Part shown: in pieces, positions 23,609-35,471 of the stretch
How the letters are laid out: the number at the start of each line of letters is the position of its first letter
Numbering within the stretch: the first letter of the stretch is position 1
Assembly (NCBI GenBank): GCA_039720395.1
Contig: CM077827.1
Span: 25,753,608 to 25,817,607 of the forward strand
DNA from: Liquidambar formosana
Lineage: Eukaryota; Streptophyta; Magnoliopsida; Saxifragales; Altingiaceae
Length of the DNA stretch: 64,000 nt
Reading direction: 5' to 3'
Notes under the pieces: generated by a model
The model's database searches: none
What the model saw: the letters and a program-made list of their open reading frames with translations, nothing else
What the model was told of the DNA's origin: nothing
Translations under genes and position numbers: made by a program

Positions 23609-26560
23609 ATGTCAAGAAAAACAAGGAGTACCATAAGAACCTCTTATGGCCAGCCGCCAATAGAGGAATCACATCAGGAGGAATATCTGCTAAAAGAAAC
23701 TTTTATAGCAGATGAGACCATTAGAGACATGGCAGAGTCGATGCGTGGGTTTTCTATCCTCCCTTCGGAAGTCAGTCATATGGGGAATACCCTAGGATCA
23801 AAGATTGATGCGTTGGGTAGCAAGTATACAAAATGGACAAGCTAGACACACTATGTGACCAACTGGCCACATTAGTATCCACTTTGAACAATCAAAATGG
23901 GTTGGGACGGGAGGAACATACTAAATAACTAGGGCTAGGTGACTATAGTGTTTCACAAAAGTCTTAAGAGGGATTTATCCCTCAGACAAATGTCTTAGGC
24001 CAACGGCCTGAGGATGAGAAGGTGTATGTTCCACCCCTATTTAGAAACGGCTAGTGAGATAAGGCCGAGACTTCCCAAGGGGGAGGGGGCAAGAAAAACA
24101 GTGTGAATTATGGCTTTAACAGTGCTGATCAATTCGGCCATAGTTTTAATTAGACCAACTGCCAGAACATAGTTGTCCATGGTCAAGGTTTCAGAAAAGG
24201 AAAAGAGCCTGAGAGTATAACAAATCCATTGTATGAAGGCAATTTTAGGGCAAATAAAAGCCAACCACATGTGGAATATGGCCAAGGGTTTAATAATAGG
24301 CCACCTATGGGGTACTATAACCAACCTATGCCTTATGGCCAACCCAATGTCTTTCCTAAACCACCTGGGAATTTCTACCCAAATCCACCATTAGAAAATT
24401 ATGGGCAGGCATTTGGCCAAGGAGGCCACGCATAGCCTATAAATGGTCTCATAGATCGTAATGAGGTCCTGAATATAATACAAGAACATACAGGTGGGGC
24501 TCCTCGAGCTAACAGACCAGTCTATAAAAAGCCATATCCAGAGTGGATAGACCGTTACCATGAGTTCCCTAGGGGATTTAGGTGTCCAGATTTCACTTTG
24601 TTTTCAGGAGAAGGTGAGCGATGGTCTACAGTAGAACACATTGGCTGTTTCATAATCCAATGTGGGGAATTAGCTAGCAAAGATTATTACAAACTACGAT
24701 TATTTGCTAACTCTTTGACAGGTGATGCTTTCTCTTGGTACATTACTCTACCACCTGAGTCCTTCAGCACATGGACAGAATTGGAGTCACTTTTCCGTTT
24801 GCATTACCATAGGTCGGAGCTTCAGATAACCATGGCTGATCTGTCTAGGTTTAGGTAGATATCTGGAGAAACTGTTGAACAATATCTTGCCAGGTTTAAA
24901 AAAGCCAAAACCAGGTGCCATGTTACCCTGCCCGAACACGAGTTTATGAGGTTAGCTCAAAACGGCCTTGAGTTTGAGCTCTGTAAGAAGTTTGAAGGAA
25001 TGAGTTTTGTTGATCTCTATGAGTTATCCACACATGCCTCTAGGTATGAGAGGCTCCTAAAAGAGGAAGAGCAAAGAAAAAATTCTTTATTTGGGACTTA
25101 CTATTAAGATCCCAATTGTGAGCTTGATCTGGCAAAGATTATTGGCCAAAAGCCAATGATATGTCCTGCCTTATTGAAAAAAGAAGTAGAAATCCCACCG
25201 TCCCAAAATATAAAAAGAACAGTAATGGATGGTGATAGAAAATGCACTTTCGATATCACAAAAGCCAGTGAAATTTTCGATTATCTTTTAGCCGCCAAAT
25301 ACATTAAGTTATCGGCAGGGCACAGCATACCAACTAAAGATGCTAACCAATTTTGCAAATGGCATGGTGTTAAGTCGCATACTACTAACAATTGTGTGAT
25401 TTTTTGAAATGTGATATAGGAAAACATTGAGAGGGGAATGCTGAGGTTCCAAGAAAAAGCCAAGGACGAAATGGTCGTTAAGACAGACCCATTTGCGTCT
25501 ATGGTAGGCATGAACATGGTGGCTGCTAACTTGAGGAGTTTGGCTGGCCGAGGTGAAGAAAAATAGAAAGAGGCCAATCGGCCTTTTCCATATCAAATAC
25601 CATCTAAAGAATATGATTTCGATGAATCAAAGTCCGATAACATCTTTGATCATCTATTAGCCACTGGATTTATCGCCATACCAGTTGGATACAAAGAAAT
25701 AACCATAGAGTAGCCGTTCTGTAGATGGCATAGAGTCAAAACCCATGATACCTCTCATTGTCGGGTTTTCAAAGATTTGGTGGAAAAGGCTATTGCCAAT
25801 AGGGTGCTAACCTTTGAAGTGGAAGGCATCGAGGGGCATCCACCACAAAATTCTGGAGTGATAGTTGCTGGTGCGGATGCAAGGAGGTTGCCTATAACTA
25901 GGGGCGATCGACAAGCGGAGGGTCCAAGAATTAAAGCACCTTACTAGAGAGACAGGTTTATTTATCATCACCAATATAACTTATGTCATCAATGCAGGAG
26001 TCCTGTTCCACCGCCTGCGCAATGGCCTGTAAGAAAGTGGACTTGGCAGAAAGTCCAAAATCAACAAGGTCCATTACTGGTAGTGCGAAGGACGTTTGAG
26101 GTAGTGTAAGAAACACTTGTACATAGGGGCATGTCCAAAGCAGCAAAAAGAGAAACCTCCAGTAAGCCAAGGATGATAAAACCACCACTGGTCAGGCCGG
26201 ATGTATAGAGCAAGTTGCAGCACCCAAAGTTCTTGTTGCCAGCCATGAGAACTCAGAAAAGAAGGATGCAGCGGTACAGAGCAGCAGCTAGAAGGTAGCA
26301 AGAAGAGCAACTACATGGCAAGAAGGTTGACCAAGTCATTGATCTCGAAAATGAAGATGAACAGCGAGAAGAAGTAGCTGCAGAGGGCGAAGTTCCAAAT
26401 GAAAGTTTTGGAGATTTTTACAGCATCCAATTCAGTTCACTACCACCAGTCCTAGGATATAACATGGTATTTACTCTCCCGGCAACCTTTCAGGCCAAGA
26501 GTGGGCAAAAAGTTCACATAACAGGTGATGTGGAGGATGCAAATGACCAACCAGCAGTTT
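23609..26560 (+). pseudogene. Gag of element D, interrupted by several stops
   Basis: Starts at ATG 23609 (MSRKTRSTIRTSYGQ). A retrotransposon gag (capsid) domain spans about 24540-25090, with PEWIDRYHEFPRGFR, GDAFSWYITLPPESF and WTELESLFRLHYHRSE. It continues in frame past a TAG at 24856 to YELSTHASRYERLLKEEE. A zinc-knuckle-like segment (FCKWHGVKSHTTNNC) is at about 25350-25400, with another (CRWHRVKTHDTSHC) at 25720-25762. Stops near 23843, 24856, 25105, 25405 and 25564 break it. Its role would be packaging element RNA. Confidence 0.85.
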
Positions 26561-26566
26561 TAGCAA

Positions 26567-27256
26567 GTGCCGTGGTTAAAACTGGGGAAAAAAGGAGTAG
26601 AGAAGATAGTCCTAGAAAAGCATGCGGAAAAAATGACCCAGCACTTGAAGCCGTTGTATATCAAAGTCCACATAAATGGAAGCCCTATGAGCCGAGTGTT
26701 GGTGGATAATGGAGCAGCAGTGAACATCCTCCCAACGGGCATGTTAAGAAAATTGGGGAAGACAGAGAGCGATCTGATTCCTTCGGAGGTAATAGTAGCC
26801 AATTTCGCAGGAGGTATAACAAGGACCAGAGGAATTCTGCCGGTGTCACTGGCTGTGGGTAACAAAGAATGCTTATCCGCCTTTTTCGTGGTGGATTCTT
26901 CTTCATCATACAATGCTCTTTTAGGACGTGACTGGATACACTCAAATTGGTGTATCCCATCATCCTTGCACCAATTTCTACTGTTCTGGAATGGAGACAA
27001 AATGGAGATTGTTTGGGCAGATCAAAGACCGTTCTTGGCAATGTCAAACATAGCAGAGGCACATCTATACGATGAGGAAGTTGGCCCGATAACATTTACC
27101 AAGGAAGATAAATATGGGACGCCACAACCTGTAACCAGCAAATCTGAGTTGTTCCCAAAGAAAGCAGTGGAGAGAGTATTTCAAGAGGTACAATGGCCTA
27201 ATATGTTGATCCCATATAAGCCGAAACCTAGTTGTATAATTGAGAAAGTGTTGTAA
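26567..27256 (+). pseudogene. Aspartic protease region of element D pol
   Basis: A 229-codon open frame carries the retropepsin-type active site VLVDNGAAVN; the catalytic aspartate codon is at 26705-26707 and the usual D-[ST]-G is D-N-G. LLGRDWIHSNWCIPSSLHQ follows about 70 residues later, as in plant gypsy pol. The frame ends in TAA overlapping the next ATG (TAATG), and the downstream RT is in another frame, so pol is broken here. Confidence 0.85.
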
Positions 27257-28674
27257 TGTCAGTACACCCTGAAGAAGTAGAGCTAGATAAGTTGATGGCG
27301 GCCTTGTCTCGAATGCTTTTAGTTTATGCCACTGAAGAAAGCCTCTACGACATTGCTGAGGCTGAATGTGTCACTAAAGAAGATGGACAAGAATCCGAGG
27401 AAGAAGACATGATTGGTTTAGAGGAATTGGAAGCAGCACCGGCCAAAATGGATGACCTGAAGACCGACGTCTAGGATCCTCTAGAAGAAGTCAACCTAGG
27501 TGATGAAGGCGACAAGAGGCCAACATTCATCAGCCAGTTGCTGTCGGAGGAATTCAAGAAGGAATTGGTAGCACTACTCAAAGAATACCGAGATTGTTTT
27601 GCATGGAATTACCACGAGATGCCAGGGTTGGATCGGAAGTTGGTGGAACATTGTTTACCGGTGAAGCCAAGGTTCAAGCCGTATAAACAGCCCCCAAGGA
27701 AGATGACGGCAGAAGTCACTCAAATGATCAAAGAGGAGATCGAAAGGCTGTTGAAGGCTGGATTCATCCAACCCATAAGGTACACCAATTGGATTTCTAA
27801 TGTAGTCCCAGTAATGAAAAATAATGGGAAACTCAAGGTATGTGTAGACTTTAGAAATATTAATTTGGCTACCCCTAAGGATGAGTACCCAATGCCCATA
27901 GCAGATTTAATGGTAGACCGAGCGGCCAGACATGAAATCTTATCATTCATGGATGGCCATTCTGGTTATAACCAAATCATCATTGATGAAGAAGATATCC
28001 ATAAAACAGCCTTTAGATGTCCAGGGGCAATAAGGGTATATGCTTGGAAAGTAATGCCTTTTGTTTTAAAAAATGTTGGTGCTACCTACTAGCGGGCTAT
28101 GAATGTCATCTTTTATGACATAATTGGTAAATTCCTTGAGGTGTATGTTGATGACATTGTTGTAAAGTCAAATGGAACCAATAGCCATTTGAACGACCTT
28201 AGAAAAGCCTTTGTTAGAATGCGGCACCACAAGTTAAAACTCAACCCCTTGAAATGTGCCTTTAGGGTGAAAGCAGGGAATTTCCTTGGTTTCTTGGTTC
28301 ACAAAAGAGGCATCGAGGTAGATAAAAATAAAGCAAGGGCGATCATGCAGGCCAAACCTCTACAAAATAAAAAAGAGTTACAGAGGTTTCTTAGCCAAAT
28401 AAATTTCTTACGGAGGTTTATCTCAAACCTTGTAGGAAAAATCAATGTTTTTACGTTGTTACTGAAATTACGGGCGACAGAAGAGTTTGTGTGGGAGGCC
28501 GAACATCAAGAGGCCTTTGACAGGATAAAAGAGTACTTAACAATGCCGTCAGTCCTGATACCCCCATCTCCAGGCCGCGGGCTGTGTTTATGTGTAGCAG
28601 CGGCTGAAGCTTCAATAGGGGCAATGTTAGTCCAGGTTAACGATCAGGGACGTGAGCAGGCTGTTACTATTTGA
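27256..28674 (+). pseudogene. Reverse transcriptase of element D
   Basis: The gypsy RT begins with FAWNYHEMPGLD and PRFKPYKQPPRK. Motifs VCVDFRNIN, PMPIADLMVD, SFMDGHSGYNQI and the catalytic YVDD (28144-28155) are present, followed by FLGFLVHKRGIEVDK and the start of RNase H (LCLCVAAAEASIGAMLVQ). In-frame TAG codons at 27472-27474 and 28090-28092 interrupt it; the second replaces the glutamine usual in the Y-Q-R-A-M-N motif, a C-to-T change. The catalytic aspartates remain. The frame ends at TGA 28672 and continues in a shifted frame. Confidence 0.9.
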
Positions 28675-29492
28675 GCAAAACTCTTACATGTACAAAAAAA
28701 CGTTATTCAACTATTGAAAAATTCTGTTATGTCATTTACTATTCTGTACATAAATTGCAGCATTATTTTTTAAATACTATTGTATCGATTATCTCTAAGA
28801 GCGATTTGGTCAAATATATATTGTCTCGACCAATAGCCAAGAGTAGGATAAGCCGTTGGGCATTCATAGTCTCGGGGTATGCCTTGAGGCATGTCCCTCA
28901 ACGGGCTGTAAAGGGTCAAGTGTTGATTGATTTTCTAGCTGACCACCCAATGGATTTGGATGAGACTGAGATAGAAGTGGACTTAGGTTGTATCAGTTTA
29001 GTTCCATGGAGATTAGAATTTGATGGGTCTAGGACTGATAAGAAAAGTGGGGCAGGGATTGTTTTTACTGCCTCTAATGAGCAAAAGTATGAGTATTCTT
29101 TTCAGTTAGACTTTGAGTGTATCAATAATCAGGCCTAGTATAAGGCCTTGATTATTGGGTTAGAAATCATTTTGGAAATGAATGTGAAGGATGTGGAGAT
29201 AGTAGGAGATTCCTAGCTAATTATCAATCAATTGGCAAGGACGTTTAAGTGTAACTCTTGGTCATTAATGCCATATATGACAATAGCTTCTCAGCTATTG
29301 GATACGTTTGATGATGTAGTGTTGAAGCATAGACCAAGGGAACTTAATAAAGAGGCCAATGAGTTAGCTCAGCTGGCCTCAGGTCTTAGAATCAAAGAAG
29401 AGGATGATAAGCGGGCTGTTGTTGTTGAAAAACAAATTCTGCCTTCAGTAAAAGAAAGAAGTATTAATTTTGAAGTATTGGCCGTTGATTAA
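28671..29492 (+). pseudogene. RNase H plus archaeal-type RNase H of element D
   Basis: It continues gypsy RNase H with LSKTLTCTKKRYSTIEK and VPQRAVKGQVLIDFLADHP. A second RNase H follows: WRLEFDGSRTDKKSGAGIVF (first aspartate at 29022-29024), then NNQA and a TAG at 29136-29138 exactly where the catalytic glutamate is expected, then VEIVGDS and another TAG (29214-29216) for the usual glutamine, and HRPRELNKEANELAQLASG at the end. This extra archaeal-type RNase H marks Tat-lineage elements. Confidence 0.88.
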
Positions 29493-30775
29493 GAGGTTGA
29501 TGACTGGCGAGCTCCCATCATGAAAAGGTTACTAAACCTAGGAGGCACGTATAATAGAAAAGTCATATTAGCAGCCACGCAGTATGTCATTTATAAAAGC
29601 GAGTTATATAGGAAGGGTCATGACGGACTTTTGCTTTGATGACTCGTTCAAAAGGAATCATTGCTCGTGATGGCTGAAGTTTATGAAGGAATATGCGGAG
29701 CACACCAAGTGGGGATCAAAATGAAGTGGCTGATCAGATGGCATGGGCATTATTGGCCGACGATCACTCAAGATTGCATCAACTACGCAAAGGGTTATAA
29801 GGCTTGCCAAGAGCATGAGCCAGTCCAGCACACTCCTGCTATAGAGCTGCAATACATTATCAAGCCATGGCCATTTAGGGGATGGGCTATCGACATCATT
29901 GATAAGATTTTTCCTCCTTCTTCAGGTCGTCATGGTTTTATAATTGTGGCGACAGATTATTTTACTAGATGGGTGGAGGCCGTGCCTAGAAATTCAGTAG
30001 ATCAAGGGGTGGTTATTCCCTTCATCAAAGAACATATCATCCACAGATTTGGTTTGCCCAAAACAATCAATACTGACCAAGCCACGACATTCGTTGGGGA
30101 TCAAGTCAAGGCATTTGCACAGGAATATGGCATACAATTGACCAATTCAACACCCTATTACACACAAGTGAACGGTCTGGTGGAAGCGGCCAACAAGACA
30201 TTGAAGAACACAATGAAGAAAATGATGGAAGACAAATCCCATGAATGGCACCTATTGCTGTCTGAGGTATTATGGGCATATAGGACGTCGTACAAAGAGA
30301 GTATCAGGAAACGCCCTACACTCTAACTTATGGGCATGATGCAGTTCTTCCCATAGAGGTAACGGTACCATCTTTGTGGGTAGCCTTTTAGGAGAAGCTA
30401 TTACCATCAGAATACACAAAGGCAATGATAGTCGAGTTGGAGAATTTATCAGCAGAAAGGTTAAGAGCGTTGGATTCAATTGAAATCCAGAAAAAGAAGA
30501 TAGCCCGCGCCTACAACAAAAAGATCAAGTTCAAAGCTTTCCAGGTAAGAGATCTAGTTTGGAAGGCTATCCTCCCTTTGGGTACCAAGGACCTAGTCTT
30601 TGGGAAATGGTCACCACCCTGGGAAGGCCCATTTAAAATTAAAACCGTTATACCAGGGGGTGCGTATGCTCTGGAAGAATTGTATTCTGGTAAACAGGTT
30701 AAAGCAATCAACGGCCGTTATTTGAAAAAATATTATCCCACAGTGTGGGAGGCCGTTCAAAGTCATCATCAGTAA
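29493..30775 (+). pseudogene. Integrase of element D
   Basis: It begins with DDWRAPIMKRLL and LYRKGHDGLLL. The N-terminal zinc finger is damaged: usual histidine and cysteine are tyrosine in VYEGICGAHQ and AKGYKACQEH. The core keeps the DDE triad: WAIDII (aspartate 29892-29894), NTDQATTF (aspartate 30075-30077) and NGLVEAANKTL (glutamate 30183-30185). A frameshift near 30300 moves the C-terminal part to another frame, with WSPPWEGPFKIKTVIPGGAY and AINGRYLKKYYP. Stops also lie at 29490 and 29637. It would insert the cDNA into the host genome. Confidence 0.9.
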
Positions 30776-30932
30776 AACAATTTATAATAAAGTCGATATA
30801 AAAGGGAGGAAATAAAGTAAAACCCAATTCCAATGTATCAACGGCTTATATATCAAAAAAAGCAAATTGCAAAGAAGACTAATCTACATCCAAATTGGTC
30901 AATTCAGTAGAGGCCTTCTCCTCTTTGTCTTT
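30776..30932. other. Spacer between pol and the antisense gene of D
   Basis: AT-rich; the two convergent reading frames end on either side. No motif recognised. Confidence 0.6.
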
Positions 30933-31766
30933 CTAGGTAGCTGCAGCAGATCCAATAGCCATAAAACTGGTGTGGAGTTTATCGGTAGCTTTGAATTGGT
31001 CTCGCTTATGCTTTTCCAATCTTTCTTCTTTTGTAGCAATGGCGGCTAGTTCAGTTTCAATTATTTGTTTCTTCAGCATCAGCACCTCAATTTCACGGTT
31101 CAGCCCGTCAAGTTCCCCCTGGTGTTGCAACTTTTCGGGGAGTATCTTCTCCAAGGAGATCTTGGTAGATTTGACTTCTTCAGTGGCTTTCACAATCTTA
31201 TCTTTCAGACTCTTCCTTTCCACTTCAAACGAACGGGCTTCGTCAATAACGTTGGAGGCAAACTGATACCTAGTTATCAGTTAAGGTAACTTAGAAATCT
31301 TTTCAGCTAACGAAGTCATCCTGGGGCCAAGATCGTTTGTGGAGGTCAAAGTCTTATAACAATCTACCAGTGTAGAGATAAGTTCAGCAGTCAAATCAGG
31401 AAGGCCGATAGAGAGTAATTCTTTGAACCTGGCTTTCACCTGCTCAATTTTGATTCCTACAGGGGTATTGGTGGTGCTGACTGAAGGTAAAGACTTAACC
31501 AATGGTGCGTCTTCCAAAGAGGCCAACCAGCTGTCAACATCATCTGGCACTTCAATAAGTGGACTGGTAGGAGGAGTTGGGGCTGTGGGAGCAAGGGGAG
31601 CTTCTGTTTCTTTATTCACAGAGGTTGGTGATGCAGGAGGTGGAGTCTGTTCATTCACAAGGGCAGCCACTTTGCTAGGCTTCTTATTCTTTGGGCTGTT
31701 GGAGGAGGCCGTGGCTTCAGTCTTGGTTTCCGAGATTTCTTCGGCCTTCCTTTTTCTAAGACCATG
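30933..31766 (-). pseudogene. Antisense PMD gene of element D, third segment (C-terminal part)
   Basis: Read on the minus strand from the LTR F edge: a basic patch (RKRKAEEISETKTEAT), a proline/threonine-rich linker (PTPPTSPLIEVPDDVDSW), then a helical, heptad-rich tail (KIEQVKARFKELLSIG; IVKATEEVKSTKISLEKILP; EVLMLKKQIIETELAAIATK) ending at TAG 30933-30935. A TAA at 31281-31283 interrupts the tail. Proteins of this type end in a coiled coil after the plant mobile domain. The reading frame is collinear with the previous segment once LTR F and one target copy are ignored. Confidence 0.75.
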
Positions 31767-33419
31767 TGTGAACCCCGGAAATTGGGCCCACAAGGGTTGG
31801 AAAGAAAATGGTCCTCTGATGAGGAAAATGAAAGGAGTCGCCACCTTATTTTTTAAAGGAAACAAGGAAAACCCTAAAGCAGTTTTGTTTTAAGAAAACA
31901 ATGTGAATGACTCCATGTTTAAAAAGGAAAGGCAAAAACAAGTCTTTTGGAAACCAAAGAAATCGGGGATTCGGAAGCTAAGTTATGACATGGGAAGGTT
32001 CTAGGCAAAGTTTATAGGTACCCATGTCACCCTTTCGGTCTCTCAGTTTATTTGGGCTAAATTAAGATCTTTTCCATACAAAAATCAGCAAATATCATCA
32101 CAAGACAGCATGCATATCATATACTCCATCCAATCATCCATGCATGATAAGCAAATAAAAACAAAAAATAAAGAATAAAATACAAAAAACCTAGGATACT
32201 TGGATCCTAGAACAGACTTGAAACTCACGAAGAGCGCCTACGTACCATGCAGCGAAATACATGGATCAAAGTCCACGCAGTTCGATTAGAACTAGGGTTA
32301 AATCCTAATATAAACCTATGGTAAAAACCCTAGGTTTCCTTATTTGAAAAAGAGTTGAATAGACCAAGTTTGAATTTTAGAAAGAATTCCACACGATGGA
32401 AACTTTGATAAAAAAAACAGAATTTATTATTAAAGGAAACCTTTGATTAAAACCATAGAATCATATTAAAAACTAACCCTAGGAGGGAGAAGAGAAAGAG
32501 TTAAGAAGGGAGGTGAATTGGGGCACCTTCACACCCACTTACCTGAGCGCAATAGCTCCAAGCATTAGCAATTTCAAGCATTGACAGCCCTATTTGCCAC
32601 AGGACAATTACCACACCTATTTGCATCCTTACATGTGCTCAAAACCATGCAAACACAATGATATATAAATCTGGATAGAATAGTATTATGGCCTAAAATC
32701 ATCCACTAATCATGCTAACAGCAAAAACAGCGAACAATAATAAGTTCTAACACAATCCTAGAACCATATTATGCATAAAAAGCCCTAGAAATCAACTAAC
32801 ATGCATGCATAAATACCATAGTTATTCCATATGTGAAATATATGCAGCAACTATGAAGAAAAATCAATAAAAAGCCTAAACTAACGTGCTGTATGAAACT
32901 AAACTAAAACAAGGACACTAAAAACCCTAAACTCACAAATATGCTTAAAAACACACAAAACAAACTCTAAACATGCTAGACTCAAACTAAACAGAACTTA
33001 AATAATGCATATTAACTAACTAAAGCAATAGAACATGATAAAAATCCTAACTTTAACATGCAATGACACTATTCTAACACAAAGACAACAGAAGCACTAG
33101 AATCACAACTATGCATAAGAACACATAGAATAGCCCTAAAGCATGCTAAGCTCATGATAAACAGTAGGCATTTCATGTATATTAACTAGCTAGAGTGTTA
33201 ATACATGATAAAAAGGCTACCTTTAACATGCAATAAGCCTATTCTATATGAAATCCCACTACAAAAAAAACGATCTTTACCGACGGTTTAAAACCGTCGG
33301 CAATGAGGAAAAAACCGTCGGCAATTGTTCTCCCGACGGTTTTAAAACCGTCGCAAATCCGTCGGCTTTACCTCGGTCGGCTATTCCTTCATGGACGGTT
33401 TAGAAAACCGTCGGCAATT

Positions 33420-33890
33420 CCCGACGGTTTAAAACCGTCGGCAATTGGAATTTCCGACGGTCTAAAACCGTCGGTAAAACATTCACCAAAACAACATAGG
33501 TGTACCGGAAAACCGTCTTTAATCGTTTCCCGACGGTTTTTAACCGTCGGGCATTGCCGATGGTTAAAAACCGTCGGTAATGCTCATACCTTTTATCGAC
33601 ATTACTAAACCGTCGGCAATTCCCGACGGTTTTAAACCGTCGGCAATTGGAATTTACGACGGTCTAAAACCGTCGGTAAAACATTTACCAAAACAACATA
33701 GGTATGCCGGAAAACCGTCTTTAATCGTTTCCCGACGGTTTTTAACCGTCGGGAATTGCCGACGGTTAAAAACCGTCGGTAATGCTCATACCTTTTATCA
33801 ACATTACTAAACCGTCGGCAATTCCCGACGGTTTTCCGACTTACCTAGTTGTTTTGGTATATGTTTTACCGACGGTTTATAACCGTCGGC
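33420..33890. repeat. About 202-bp tandem repeat with internal palindromes
   Basis: Two nearly complete copies start at about 33420 and 33622, and a third is partly deleted or inverted from about 33824. Each holds four or more palindromes of the form CCGACGG-TTTAAA-CCGTCGG. Reading frames across it repeat the same peptide and are not genes. Confidence 0.85.
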
Positions 33891-33974
33891 AAAGGCTAAG
33901 AAACAATTTTTTTTTTTTTTTTTTTTTTATACACATTTTTTTTTCCTCAGTGTATCAACATTGCCATACACAAG

Positions 33975-34140
33975 CATTCTACCACATATGGGACACATAG
34001 GTGGACCAACAACAAATTGCAATATAAAAGTCCACACAAACTCCCAATCACAATAAAATTCTATCATATATGGGACACATAGGTGGACCAACAACACAAT
34101 GCTATATAAAAATCCACATAGAATCACAATCACAAGTAAC
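33975..34140. repeat. 83-bp tandem duplication
   Basis: TATGGGACACATAGGTGGAC occurs at about 33987 and 34070, with similar flanks in both copies. It lies in the CACTA-related insertion, after a poly-T run at 33909-33928. Confidence 0.8.
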
Positions 34141-34498
34141 ATAAAATATGCTTATAGATTTAGTAAAGAAAACTTCGTACTTTACAATTTTAAATGACAA
34201 CGACTGATCTAGAAAATATTGTTGCTATTCAAGTTACTGTCAGTACAATCACAGAGGTTTTGGGAACTGTTAGGATGCTTATATTACTCAGTATGAATAA
34301 AGAGTGAGGTTACCTTAAGAAGAAGCTTCCTTGCTGCTGTAGAGACTCTCTCTTCCTCTTATGGATGAGTTGAATCAATGTTCTCCAAGGCTACAGCAAG
34401 TCCTCCAGCTCTCCTTCAAGTGTCTCTCTCTTATTCTCTCTCAAACACTTAAGTTTTGATGCATGAAGTGGCTCCCCTTGTGCTGAAGCATAGGGGGG

Positions 34499-34506
34499 TA
34501 TTTATA
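34499..34506 (-). promoter_or_regulatory. TATA box of LTR F
   Basis: TATAAATA on the minus strand, equivalent to the box at 38260-38267 in LTR E. Confidence 0.5.
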
Positions 34507-34703
34507 GACTTCAATTAGGATTAACCAATGGCTGGAATTAAAACCCTAAGAATTAATTTAAGGGCTATTAGAGACCCCCTTGGGGCTTAAGTAACTCAAA
34601 AGTTACCAAAAACTAGAAGGAAACACGTCCAAAAGAGCCTAAATACGTCAAAATAGGCAAGAGTAACTTCAGCAAGGAATTAGAGTGAAAATAGGAAAGT
34701 GGT

Positions 34704-34761
34704 CTCGGGTGACCACCTGGGCCCAGGCGGCTAGCCACCTGGGGCTGGGTGGTCACCCGAG
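34704..34761. repeat. GC-rich hairpin in LTR F
   Basis: CTCGGGTGACCACC at the left is the exact reverse complement of GGTGGTCACCCGAG at the right; 58 bp in total, shorter than in E. Confidence 0.85.
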
Positions 34762-35471
34762 CCCACTCCGGATTTTTGCCTATTTTTTACTCCTAATGCT
34801 TCTAAAAGTGTTTCAAGGAGCAAATGAACTCCGATTTTGATGAAACAAAAGCCAAAACGACCGTGTTTCAATGAGGAATACATTTTTGAACATTTTGGGG
34901 TGAAAACCACTAACCATAGGGGCATAGTTAGGTTTGAAAAAGGCGGTTAACCGTTATGCTCTACCTTTGCAAAGCATAGGTATGCACATAGAATCAAACC
35001 AAATGCTCTCCATATCAAAATTGAACTTTATAAAACACTTTTGGGGATGAAATGATGACTAATTAAAGTCCATTTGAAAATATTTGACTGGTAATCATGA
35101 GTCAATTAAAGCTAACCCCAAGGAAGGCCAATTAACCAACTTGAACTACATCGAGCCATTTTAATCCCGAGTCATTAATTCATCAGATTGAACCTAGAAA
35201 TACCTCATATGCATCCATATGAACTCCAATTGACAATTTGGAGATCATTTCAAGGTCAAATGAAAAGTTTGTGACTTAAAAGACGATTATGCCCCTCAAG
35301 TCACAAAAGCTCTTATTATCCCTCAAAATCAACTCCGAATTGAACCAAAATTCATATCCATTGTCCTTGTGACTCTAGAAAACTAATGCAAGTGACTAAA
35401 CTTAAAAACAAAACAAAAACATGCATGAAATGATGAGCCCTAGTAAGGTGGTGCAAAAATGGGGTGTGACA

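Larger units (their letters stand above)
33257..34310. mobile_element. CACTA terminal fragment inside LTR F
   Basis: It begins CACTACAAAAAAAACGATC and is followed by many copies of CCGACGGTTT with complement AAACCGTCGG, the subterminal repeat pattern of CACTA elements. The matching right terminus (TTTGTAGTG) is not seen; LTR-like sequence resumes by about 34311. The repeat motif differs from that of the CACTA element in LTR A, so this is another family. The right boundary is approximate. Confidence 0.7.
31767..35471 (-). mobile_element. L1-family solo LTR F, itself carrying a CACTA fragment
   Basis: Minus-strand LTR from TGTCACACCCC (35471) to CCGGGGTTCACA (31767), 3705 bp. Flanks are CCATG (31762-31766) and CCTTG (35472-35476), a 5-bp target duplication with one mismatch. 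No internal domains adjoin it, so it is a solo LTR left by LTR recombination. It is longer than copies B and E because of inserted CACTA-related DNA from 33257. Confidence 0.9.

Noticed and set aside
30970..31893. Plus-strand serine/valine-rich frames
   Set aside because: They are shadows of the antisense PMD gene tail and cross the LTR F boundary.
33303..33810. Two similar open reading frames with repeated KPSAIPDG peptides
   Set aside because: They are translations of the 202-bp CACTA subterminal repeats, with no coding signature.
33257..33890. Possible CRISPR-like array
   Set aside because: Repeats are palindromic subterminal transposon motifs with no uniform unique spacers, in a plant genome.
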